A stretch of 5,597 bases of DNA from assembly GCA_021785055.1 (NCBI GenBank), contig JAJYGS010000053.1:1-5597 (forward strand). Reading direction: 5' to 3'. Below are positions 1 to 5,099 of the stretch, piece after piece. A model generated the notes under the pieces. That model searched no databases and was not told where the DNA came from. It saw only the letters and a list, made by a program, of their open reading frames with translations. The first letter of the stretch is position 1, and every line of letters begins with the position of its first letter. The DNA comes from Nitrospirota bacterium (GTDB lineage: Bacteria > Nitrospirota > JACRHJ01). The position numbers and the translations under genes were made by a program.

Positions 1-467
1 ATCTTCTTTTCCTTCGGAGGGGAGAGCTTCACGTGCGAGGGAAACGTCGCGCCGCCCATGCCGACGATGCCGGCCTCCCTTATGACATTCCGCAGGACGT
101 CGGGATTGAGCGAGAGGTAGTCGTCATGCCCGCTTAGGTCGTCCGCCCATTCGTCTTTGCCGTCCGACTCTATGACCACGGCCTGGGCGTCGGCTCCCGT
201 CGGCGACGGAAAATTCCCGACGGCGATGACCTTGCCGGAGATGGTGGCATGGACGGGAACCGAGACGGCCCCTTGCGCCGCGCCTATCTTCTGACCCTTC
301 TTTACGAGGTCGCCCACCCCTACGATGGGCTTCGCGGGCGCGCCGATATGCATGGACATCGGGATTACCACGCGCTCCGGGAGAGCTGCGTCCACGATCG
401 GCAGAGACGCCGTAGCCTTTTTGTTGTCCGGGGGATGAACCCCGCCTTTAAAACTTGTAATTCTCAT
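1..467 (-). CDS. rnfC: RnfC, electron transport complex subunit C (N-terminal part, runs off left edge)
   Basis: My translation gives the first 155 residues of RnfC, the peripheral NADH-side subunit of the Rnf complex, which couples ferredoxin and NAD electron transfer to ion pumping at the cytoplasmic membrane. Visible family signatures are FKGGVHPPDNK (residues 6-16), the IGAPAKPIVGVGD stretch (41-53) with PVHATISGKV (71-80) of the RnfC N-terminal barrel/sandwich domain, and GIVGMGGATFPSHVKL (133-148), the start of the flavin/NADH-binding domain shared with the complex I 51-kDa subunit. The ferredoxin-type FeS region lies beyond the window. The start is ATG at 465-467, where the family N-terminus normally begins. 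A GGAG at 479-482 lies 11 nt upstream, a rather long spacing. The gene lies 128 nt beyond the nrdR stop in the same direction. I saw no convincing promoter, so read-through from nrdR or an unrecognised promoter are both possible. Other rnf genes would be expected to the left. Confidence 0.93.
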   Translation of the reverse strand, partial: MRITSFKGGVHPPDNKKATASLPIVDAALPERVVIPMSMHIGAPAKPIVGVGDLVKKGQKIGAAQGAVSVPVHATISGKVIAVGNFPSPTGADAQAVVIESDGKDEWADDLSGHDDYLSLNPDVLRNVIREAGIVGMGGATFPSHVKLSPPKEKK

Positions 468-545
468 AATCCGTCAAACTCCGGTGAGCCGAATTGATCG
501 TCGTCCCGACCAAAGCGGAGGGACCCACAGTTGACTTTTAAAAAA

Positions 546-596
546 CCTGCTGTGGATTCCTCGGCTTCGCTCGGAATGACAAGCATTTCCTGCTGT
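546..596. repeat. Short intergenic repeat-like element with 8-bp direct repeats at its ends
   Basis: The 8-mer CCTGCTGT occurs at 546-553 and again at 589-596, bracketing 35 bases. Inside is an imperfect inverted repeat, ATTCC (556-560) and GGAAT (573-577), with a small inner GC/GC pair around a TTC loop. Read on the minus strand, the core GTCATTCCGAGCGAAG... resembles a short sequence I recall as dispersed between genes in many environmental bacterial genomes; this is from memory and unchecked. The right copy of the 8-mer reaches the first base of the nrdR stop triplet. The element is followed on the minus strand by a T6 run (540-545), but 10 nt separate the hairpin from it, so it is a poor intrinsic terminator. 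Confidence 0.5.
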
Positions 597-1066
597 TATT
601 TCCGGCCTTTTTTCTCCGACCCCAAAAGCTCGCTCAGCTCCTTCACGAACTCGTTTATGTCCTTGAAATCCCTGTATACGGAGGCGAACCGGACGTATGC
701 CACCTTGTCCAGTTCCTGGAGGCGCTTCATTATCTCCTCGCCTATCTGGCTCGCCTGAACCTCCTTCTGCGCGCCCTCAAGGAGCTTCTTCTCTATCTCG
801 TCCACCGTGGCCTCGAGCGCGAGGGTGGAGATTGGCCTCTTCTCGCAGGCCTTTTTAAGGCCGCCGAGTATTTTCTGGCGGTCGTAAGGCTCGCGCCTGC
901 CGTCCTTCTTGACCACCACCGGCATTATCTCCTCGACGCGCTCGTAGCTCGTGAAGCGCTTGCCGCACTTCTCGCACTCGCGCCTGCGCCTTATGGCCTC
1001 GCCGTCCGTGGAGAGCCGGGAGTCCACTACCTTGTCTTCGATGTGGCCGCAGAACGGGCATTTCAT
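596..1066 (-). CDS. nrdR: NrdR, transcriptional repressor of ribonucleotide reductase genes
   Basis: This 156-residue protein has the full family length and architecture. An N-terminal zinc ribbon carries CPFC (C3, C6) and CEKC (C31, C34), followed by the basic RRRRE segment. An ATP-cone domain spans about residues 49-139 and includes MPVVVKKDGRREPYDRQK and the VAYVRFASVYRDF signature. NrdR senses ATP/dATP through the cone and represses ribonucleotide reductase operons by binding paired NrdR boxes. The ATG at 1064-1066 is preceded by AGGGG (complement of 1074-1078) at 7 nt, a good ribosome-binding site. It lies 97 nt after the dCMP deaminase stop and has its own promoter in that gap. I could not recognise an NrdR box in this window, so autoregulation is not shown. 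The charged C-terminal tail (SEKKGRK) is normal variation. Confidence 0.97.
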   Translation of the reverse strand: MKCPFCGHIEDKVVDSRLSTDGEAIRRRRECEKCGKRFTSYERVEEIMPVVVKKDGRREPYDRQKILGGLKKACEKRPISTLALEATVDEIEKKLLEGAQKEVQASQIGEEIMKRLQELDKVAYVRFASVYRDFKDINEFVKELSELLGSEKKGRK

Positions 1067-1104
1067 AACCGCACCCCTACATTTTACAGAGAAAAAACCT
1101 ACAA

Positions 1105-1133
1105 ATTATGCAGATTATAACGGTGTTTGTCAA
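1105..1133 (-). promoter_or_regulatory. Probable sigma70 promoter for nrdR
   Basis: On the minus strand, TTGACA (1128-1133, a perfect -35) is followed after exactly 17 nt by CATAAT (1105-1110, five of six matches to TATAAT). Transcription would start near 1098 and give a leader of about 30 nt before the nrdR ATG. A second AT-rich TATAAT lies inside the spacer but only 8 nt from the -35, too close to pair with it. This allows nrdR to be expressed independently of the upstream operon. Confidence 0.75.
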
Positions 1134-1163
1134 GGATTTTAAGCGGGAATGCCCTCGGCGGCC

Positions 1164-1625
1164 TTACGGGACGGGGCTTTTTGCCTGGAACTGCTCGACG
1201 ACAATACCCGCCTCGGAGAGCATCTCGAAGCCAAGCTTGTCGGGGTAGCCCACGTCGTAGATTATCCTGGTTATTCCGGCGTTTATTATCATCTTGGAGC
1301 AGATGATGCAGGGGAGGTTCGTGCAGTAAAGAACCGAGCCGGCTATGGCCGTGCCGTGCTTCGCGGCCTGGATGATGGCGTTCTGTTCGGCGTGGAGGCC
1401 CCGGCATATCTCATGCCGCTCGCCGGAGGGGATACCCAGCTTCTCCCGCAGGCACCCGACGTCGATACAGTGGGATGTCCCGGACGGCGGGCCGTTGTAG
1501 CCGGTGGCCAGGATGTTCTTGTCCTTGGAAAGCACCGCGCCCACCTGACGCCGCAGGCACGTGGAGCGCTTCTTCACCAGGTGCGCAATCTCCATGAAGT
1601 ATTCGTCCCAGGACGGGCGGGTCAT
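1164..1625 (-). CDS. comEB: Deoxycytidylate (dCMP) deaminase, ComEB-type
   Basis: This 153-residue zinc-dependent deaminase probably converts dCMP to dUMP, feeding dTMP synthesis. The cytidine/deoxycytidylate deaminase signature is complete: HAEQNAI (H78, E80 proton shuttle) and PCIIC (C106, C109) supply the zinc ligands and catalytic glutamate. The N-terminus RPSWDEYFMEIAHLVKKRSTC, read in two parts (3-13, 14-23), and the GYNGPPSG loop (42-49) are typical of dCMP deaminase rather than of tRNA adenosine deaminase or free cytidine deaminase. The ATG at 1623-1625 is preceded by AAGG (complement of 1633-1636) at 7 nt. That sequence overlaps the stop codon of the restriction gene upstream, so translation may be coupled to the module. 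Association with glyA (methylene-THF supply) and nrdR fits a deoxynucleotide-synthesis cluster. The symbol follows the Bacillus name; a competence role is not implied. Confidence 0.93.
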   Translation of the reverse strand: MTRPSWDEYFMEIAHLVKKRSTCLRRQVGAVLSKDKNILATGYNGPPSGTSHCIDVGCLREKLGIPSGERHEICRGLHAEQNAIIQAAKHGTAIAGSVLYCTNLPCIICSKMIINAGITRIIYDVGYPDKLGFEMLSEAGIVVEQFQAKSPVP

Positions 1626-1634
1626 AAGCTAACC

Positions 1635-2267
1635 TTAATCTGGATAAATTTTCTCGACTAATTTATTGAAATACTCGTTTAAAAAATTTCGCATATTCAA
1701 ACCCTTACGAATCGGAGAAAACGCTTTATCATCGCCTTTTATGCAATAAATTCCATGCAATTGATTTTCTTCAGGATAACCACAATAAAGTATAAAGCGC
1801 GTGTCATCTAATCCAACGTGCGATTGATTAATGGTTAATTTGAAATCCTTTCCCCGATTTCCTTTAATTTCCCATCTGCTCCCGTCGGAAATTCTCTTCA
1901 AATCATTCGTCCCGTCACCCTTTGTGAAATATCTTCCGTTTTGCAGGTAAGCTTCGACGCAGACAGAGGTTAAACTTGAAATTGTATGGCCTTTAAGCTT
2001 GTTTTTCTTTAAATCAATTTCCCATCCGTGAATTATCTTTTTCTGAAAACTGGAATCGCCCAATTTCTCAATTAATTTATCCTTGGATGAAGCATTTAAG
2101 TTATCAATTATTCTCGTGAACAGGTCTTTACCAGGCGATTGCGCTTTTAACCTTATGCTCTGGATAAATACATCAAGGAATCGGCCAATAAACTGAACAT
2201 CGGCAAACCCTCTTTTTATCCCGTCAATTATTTCTTCTTTTTCACTTGCATTAACTAACTTCGGCAT
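1635..2267 (-). CDS. Probable type II restriction endonuclease (PD-(D/E)XK fold)
   Basis: This 210-residue protein is not one I can assign to a named family with confidence. The best functional evidence is a candidate PD-(D/E)XK active site: ND at 121-122 followed by E133-I-K135 in the segment SRWEIKGNRG, as in many metal-dependent restriction enzymes. The second piece is its position directly after a DNA methyltransferase gene. I see no signal peptide or membrane segment; the N-terminal half is helical and charged. I chose ATG at 2265-2267, with GAG at 2275-2277 about 7 nt upstream, which overlaps the methyltransferase end by 17 nt. A TTG at 2298-2300 would add 11 residues but lies deeper in the overlap. 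The gene is AT-rich (21 of 60 GC in 1681-1740), unlike the operon around it. It would cut unmodified DNA at the site protected by the neighbouring methylase; the target site cannot be read from sequence. Another nuclease type with the same fold is the main alternative. Confidence 0.68.
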   Translation of the reverse strand: MPKLVNASEKEEIIDGIKRGFADVQFIGRFLDVFIQSIRLKAQSPGKDLFTRIIDNLNASSKDKLIEKLGDSSFQKKIIHGWEIDLKKNKLKGHTISSLTSVCVEAYLQNGRYFTKGDGTNDLKRISDGSRWEIKGNRGKDFKLTINQSHVGLDDTRFILYCGYPEENQLHGIYCIKGDDKAFSPIRKGLNMRNFLNEYFNKLVEKIYPD

Positions 2268-3156
2268 TTGCTTTCTCAATATTTCTGTGTGAAATCTCAA
2301 AATATTCTTTATCTATTTCAAAGCCAACAAATGGAATATTCAGTTTCATCGCCGCCAGGGCTGCATTCCCGATGCCCAAGAACGGATCCATAGCTTTTTT
2401 TGTATTCTTTAATCCATGTACTTTGATACACATTTCTGCAAGTTCAACAGGAAAAGTGGCGGGATGCGGCCTTTCTTTTGCGCTACTTTGGATTGTCTTA
2501 TATGGTATAAACCACGTATTGCCTCTGCACCGCACATCATTTTTCGCTATCTTCCATCTCTTGACGTTCGATTTGTCCTGATAAGGCACGCCAATAGCTG
2601 TTCTGTCGAGCTTGACATTACATTCTTTTGTCAAATGAAAAATATATTCGTGGCAATCGTTCAGAAAACGGTCGCTATTAACGGGCTTATAATGTCCGAA
2701 TGAATCGAAGTCGCCATTTTTCTTAATGGATATAGCCTTGATCCAATGGATAGTATTTTGCAAGCAAAAATAATTTCTTATTATGCTCAAAACTTCAAAT
2801 GGCCCCCAAGGGTCGGAAGGTTTGCCGCTGATATTCAAGAAAAAAGAACCATCATCGGATAATACCCGTGCAACTTCCTTTACCCATACCTTTGCCCAAT
2901 CAAGATATTCTTTCCTTGAAATCCTGTCGTCGTATTGGCTGTAATTGATTCCTAAATTATAGGGCGGTGATGTAACAACGACATCGATTTCTTTATCCTT
3001 GATTCTGCCCTTCATCCCCTGGACGCAGTCCTGGAGATAAAGGGAGATATTGTTTTGGGTAAATTTTCCCCTGACCGAAGTCCGCTTCTCCGGGAAAAGC
3101 TCCAGATTTGGTTTGCATATTTTCCCTTGAACTCTTGCAGGCGATAAACGTTCCAT
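2251..3156 (-). CDS. DNA methyltransferase of a type II R-M system, beta class, probably N4-cytosine or N6-adenine
   Basis: This 301-residue S-adenosylmethionine-dependent DNA methylase would protect the host site from the adjacent nuclease. The catalytic motif IV, TSPPYNLG (62-69), lies near the N-terminus. A variable middle region is the likely target-recognition domain. Motif X-like RPHPATFPVELAE (229-241), motif I DPFLGIGNAA (257-266) and motif II FVGFEID (276-282) follow. This IV-before-I order defines the beta class. An SPPY rather than DPPY tetrapeptide is most common in N4-cytosine enzymes but also occurs in adenine enzymes, so the base is open. The ATG at 3154-3156 has GGAG (complement of 3163-3166) at 6 nt, in the 23-nt gap after the glyA stop. 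The first 30 or so residues (MERLSPARVQGK...) precede the usual methylase start around FTQNNISLYLQDC and are less AT-rich, so they may be an addition. No own promoter was found. Confidence 0.9.
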   Translation of the reverse strand: MERLSPARVQGKICKPNLELFPEKRTSVRGKFTQNNISLYLQDCVQGMKGRIKDKEIDVVVTSPPYNLGINYSQYDDRISRKEYLDWAKVWVKEVARVLSDDGSFFLNISGKPSDPWGPFEVLSIIRNYFCLQNTIHWIKAISIKKNGDFDSFGHYKPVNSDRFLNDCHEYIFHLTKECNVKLDRTAIGVPYQDKSNVKRWKIAKNDVRCRGNTWFIPYKTIQSSAKERPHPATFPVELAEMCIKVHGLKNTKKAMDPFLGIGNAALAAMKLNIPFVGFEIDKEYFEISHRNIEKANAEVS

Positions 3157-3179
3157 TTTTATCTCCGCCGCCGTCCGGT

Positions 3180-4436
3180 TTACAGTGCGCTGGCCCCGTG
3201 GCCCTCGTATACCGGGAACTGCATCGCCAGGGCCTTTGCGCGCTCGCGGACTCGCTCCAGATTTTCCGAATCATTTATATCGTGTATCACGGAGGCTATC
3301 AGGCCGGCAATCTCGGCCATCTCCGGCTCCTTCATGCCCCTTGTCGTAACTATGGGCGTGCCTATCCTTATGCCGGAGGTGACGGTCGGCGGCTTCAGAT
3401 CGAACGGTATTCCGTTCTTGTTCACGGTTATGCCGGCCAGGTCGAGCGCCGCCTCCGCCTCCCTGCCCGTTACGCCCTTATTCGTCAAATCCACGAGCAT
3501 CAGGTGGTTGTCCGTCCCGCCGGAGACGAGGTCGAAGCCCCGCGCGGCAAGCTCTTCCGCGAGAATGGAGGCGTTCCTGACGACCTGGGCCTGGTAGGAG
3601 CGGAACTCAGGCTCACCAGCCTCCCTGAAGGCGACGGCCTTCGCGGCGATGACGTGCATGAGCGGCCCGCCCTGTATACCGGGGAAGATGACGTGATCTA
3701 TCTTCTTGCCGAGCTCCTCGCTGCACATAATCAGGCCGCCCCTGGGGCCGCGCAGGGTCTTGTGGGTGGTGCTTGTAACGAAATGCGCATACGGAACGGG
3801 GGACGGATGCACCCCTGCGGCGACAAGCCCGGCTATATGGGCCATGTCCGCCATGAGATACGCGCCGACCATGTCGGCAATCTCCCTGAACCGCCTGAAG
3901 TCTATTATCCTTGGATATGCCGAGGCCCCGACGACGATCATCTTCGGCCTGTGCTCCTTTGCAAGGGCCTCGACTTCGTCGTAATCTATGTGGCCGTTGT
4001 CGCGTCTGACGCCGTAACTTATTGATCTATAGAGCTTCCCTGAGAAGCTGGCGGAGGCGCCGTGGGTTAAGTGGCCGCCATGTGTGAGCTTCATGCCGAG
4101 GATGGTGTCGCCGGGTTCAAGGGCGGCGAAGTATACGGCCATGTTGGCCTGGGAGCCGGAGTGCGGCTGGACGTTCACGTGCTCCACGCCGAAAAGCTCC
4201 CTCGCCCGGCGTATCGCCAGGTCTTCTATAATATCCGCGAACTCGCACCCGCCGTAGTATCGCTTTGCCGGATAGCCCTCGGCATATTTATTCGTAAGAA
4301 CGGAGCCCTGGGCCTCCAAAACTGCCTGCGAGGCGTAGTTCTCCGAAGCGATGAGGACAATCTTCTCCCCTTCGCGCCTCTTTTCGTCTTCGATTGCCTG
4401 CCAGATTTCCGGGTCCGACTCCCTGAGCGAACGCAT
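3180..4436 (-). CDS. glyA: Serine hydroxymethyltransferase
   Basis: This cytosolic PLP enzyme interconverts serine and glycine with transfer of the one-carbon unit to tetrahydrofolate, supplying glycine and methylene-THF for thymidylate, purine and methionine synthesis. Numbering from the first ATG of a triple ATG (420 residues, the usual family length), I see the SENYAS motif (33-38), NKYAEGYPAKRYYGG (51-65), the PLP-contacting D199 and H202 in MADMAHIAG, the Schiff-base K228 in TSTTHKTLRGPRGG, and R359 in SGIRIGTP for substrate carboxylate binding. These match E. coli D200, H203, K229 and R363. Three ATGs lie in a row at 4434-4442. The AAGAGG at 4445-4450 is only 2 nt from the first but 5 and 8 nt from the second and third, so I give the third. 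The gene follows rpiB by about 20 nt in the same transcript, and the methyltransferase follows it by 23 nt. No sequence oddity was seen. Confidence 0.97.
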   Translation of the reverse strand: MRSLRESDPEIWQAIEDEKRREGEKIVLIASENYASQAVLEAQGSVLTNKYAEGYPAKRYYGGCEFADIIEDLAIRRARELFGVEHVNVQPHSGSQANMAVYFAALEPGDTILGMKLTHGGHLTHGASASFSGKLYRSISYGVRRDNGHIDYDEVEALAKEHRPKMIVVGASAYPRIIDFRRFREIADMVGAYLMADMAHIAGLVAAGVHPSPVPYAHFVTSTTHKTLRGPRGGLIMCSEELGKKIDHVIFPGIQGGPLMHVIAAKAVAFREAGEPEFRSYQAQVVRNASILAEELAARGFDLVSGGTDNHLMLVDLTNKGVTGREAEAALDLAGITVNKNGIPFDLKPPTVTSGIRIGTPIVTTRGMKEPEMAEIAGLIASVIHDINDSENLERVRERAKALAMQFPVYEGHGASAL

Positions 4437-4457
4437 CATCATAACCTCTTTACTATT

Positions 4458-4964
4458 TTATACCGAAAGGGACGATTTTTCTATATCCGATATTTTATCG
4501 AGACGCCTCTGATGCCTCCCGCCCTCGAAGGGGGTGAAAAGCCATATGTTCACCATGTCGAGCGCAACCTCCCGGCCCGTGACCCGGCCTCCGATGGCCA
4601 GGATATTGGCATCGTTGTGCATGCGGGACATCCTTGCCGTGAAGGCGTCGTGGCAGAGCGCGGCCCGGACGCCGGGGAACTTGTTGGCGACTATGGACAT
4701 GCCTATCCCCGTGCCGCAGACGAGAATGCCGCGGTCAACCTCTCCGGCGGATACGGCCTTCGCCACCTTCGCGCCGTAATCGGGATAATCGACGGAGGCC
4801 GGTCGACCGGCAGCAGCCGGTTTGCCGTCCGCCGGTAGACCGGCTTCAGAGCAGCAGTCTCCCGTCCCCATATCGATTATTTCAAGACCCTGCGAGTTCA
4901 GGAGCGAAACGATGCCTTCCTTCAGCTCCAGCCCGCCGTGGTCGCAGCCTATCGCAACCTTCAA
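4458..4964 (-). CDS. rpiB: Ribose-5-phosphate isomerase B, with in-frame palindromic insertion
   Basis: This 168-residue LacAB/RpiB-family isomerase interconverts ribose-5-phosphate and ribulose-5-phosphate in the pentose phosphate pathway. Signatures are AIGCDHGG (4-11), SVDYPDYG (57-64), the active-site ILVCGTGIGMSIVANK (80-95, C83), the MHNDAN motif (115-120, H116) and EGGRHQRR (147-154). C83 and H116 correspond to E. coli C66 and H99. The shift of 17 in both reflects a net 18-residue insertion before DYPDYG, mostly the peptide AGLPADGKPAAAGRPA (41-56), encoded by a palindromic DNA element. It sits in a length-variable loop, so the enzyme is probably still active; usual length is about 145-150. 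The start is TTG (4962-4964), supported by a GAGGGGG ribosome-binding site (complement of 4972-4978) 7 nt upstream and by the family N-terminus. First gene of the leftward operon. A lactose-type allose/galactose isomerase role is less likely given the context. Confidence 0.95.
   Translation of the reverse strand: MKVAIGCDHGGLELKEGIVSLLNSQGLEIIDMGTGDCCSEAGLPADGKPAAAGRPASVDYPDYGAKVAKAVSAGEVDRGILVCGTGIGMSIVANKFPGVRAALCHDAFTARMSRMHNDANILAIGGRVTGREVALDMVNIWLFTPFEGGRHQRRLDKISDIEKSSLSV
4797..4844. repeat. 48-bp GC-rich palindromic element inside rpiB, in frame
   Basis: GCCGGTCGACCGGC at 4798-4811 is a perfect 14-bp palindrome. GCCGGTAGACCGGC at 4831-4844 is the same with one base changed. Between them GCCGGTTTGCCGTC (4816-4829) looks like a third, decayed copy. 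The outer copies are inverted repeats of each other with 13 of 14 matches. The segment is exactly 16 codons and encodes units AGLPA, GKPAA and AGRPA. Most RpiB proteins lack it, and it joins flanking residues that align normally. No target duplication was seen at its edges. In-frame palindromic elements of this kind are known in Rickettsia and other bacteria; relationship to those is not claimed. Confidence 0.75.
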
Positions 4965-4982
4965 GATAACACCCCCTCTTAG

Positions 4983-4995
4983 AGATACTGTATCT
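4983..4995. promoter_or_regulatory. 13-bp palindrome on the rpiB promoter, candidate operator
   Basis: AGATACTGTATCT is a perfect inverted repeat of two 6-base arms around one central base. Its right half overlaps the -10 box of the leftward promoter (4992-4997) and its left half covers the expected transcription start near 4985. A bound dimer there would block initiation. It does not match the NrdR box pattern. The regulator is unknown, and the palindrome could also form by chance in AT-rich promoter DNA. Confidence 0.4.
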
Positions 4996-5020
4996 TACCG
5001 TCCGGGGAAAACACTGTCAA
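4992..5020 (-). promoter_or_regulatory. Probable sigma70 promoter for the rpiB-glyA operon
   Basis: On the minus strand, TTGACA (5015-5020) is followed after 17 nt by TAAGAT (4992-4997, four of six matches to TATAAT). The start of transcription would be near 4985, giving a leader of about 20 nt that contains the GAGGGGG ribosome-binding site for the TTG-started rpiB. It is the only clear promoter I see upstream of rpiB, glyA, the R-M pair and the deaminase. Confidence 0.75.
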
Positions 5021-5024
5021 GAGG

Positions 5025-5069
5025 AAAAGGCCCCGAAAACCCCTGAAACCCCCTAAAACTGTTGACAAA
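5025..5069. promoter_or_regulatory. Phased A-tracts and three 10-bp direct repeats between divergent promoters
   Basis: Runs of three or four A on the plus strand lie at 5025-5028, 5036-5039, 5046-5048, 5055-5058 and 5067-5069, with centres spaced about 10.4 bp on average, one helical turn. The middle ones belong to three adjacent 10-mers, CCCCGAAAAC (5031-5040), CCCTGAAACC (5041-5050) and CCCTAAAACT (5051-5060); neighbours match at 8 of 10. Phased A-tracts bend DNA, and tandem 10-mers on one face of the helix can be an activator or repressor array. The block lies between the two -35 boxes, so it could affect both promoters. Confidence 0.5.
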
Positions 5070-5091
5070 GAAGGGGCGCTGTGCGAATATT
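5062..5091 (+). promoter_or_regulatory. Probable sigma70 promoter for ribF, giving an almost leaderless mRNA
   Basis: TTGACA (5062-5067) is a perfect -35. The best -10 candidate is AATATT (5086-5091, four of six matches) after 18 nt; TATTTT at 5088-5093 is an alternative at 20 nt. Transcription would then begin around 5098-5100, at or next to the ribF ATG. No Shine-Dalgarno sequence precedes that ATG, which agrees with leaderless translation. Confidence 0.55.
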
Positions 5092-5099
5092 TTACTCTT

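Larger units (their letters stand above)
1635..3156 (-). other. AT-rich type II restriction-modification module inserted in a housekeeping operon
   Basis: Methyltransferase then endonuclease, overlapping by 17 nt, lie between glyA and dCMP deaminase in the same orientation. Composition changes at the module: sampled 60-base blocks have 15, 21 and 24 GC bases (2281-2340, 1681-1740, 2761-2820) against 37 in nrdR and glyA blocks. A block near the methylase start (3061-3120) is intermediate, at 28. I saw no integrase, transposase, controller gene or direct repeats at the ends. Acquisition by transfer is inferred from composition and position only. Confidence 0.7.

Noticed and set aside
249..497. 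Plus-strand open frame (82 codons) opposite rnfC
   Set aside because: The minus strand encodes an unmistakable RnfC N-terminus over the same bases.
503..523. Possible terminator hairpin (GTCCC / GGGAC) between nrdR and rnfC
   Set aside because: The main stem is only 5 bp with a 12-nt loop containing at most two more pairs, and no T-run follows on the minus strand.
1067..1163. NrdR box in the nrdR leader
   Set aside because: The region has AT-rich repeats (ATTAT twice), but nothing close to the paired 16-bp NrdR-box pattern.
1149..1661. Plus-strand open frame (170 codons) opposite dCMP deaminase
   Set aside because: Antisense to a gene with complete zinc-binding motifs; no supporting ribosome-binding site or family match.
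3108..4025. Long plus-strand open frame (305 codons) opposite glyA
   Set aside because: It is antisense to a fully conserved glyA, has no family motif, and is expected from GC-rich codon use on the other strand.
4071..4838. Plus-strand open frame (255 codons) opposite rpiB and the glyA start
   Set aside because: Antisense to two clear genes and without recognisable motifs.
4965..5099. FMN riboswitch upstream of ribF
   Set aside because: The probable transcript starts next to the ATG and the conserved RFN-element sequence is not present.
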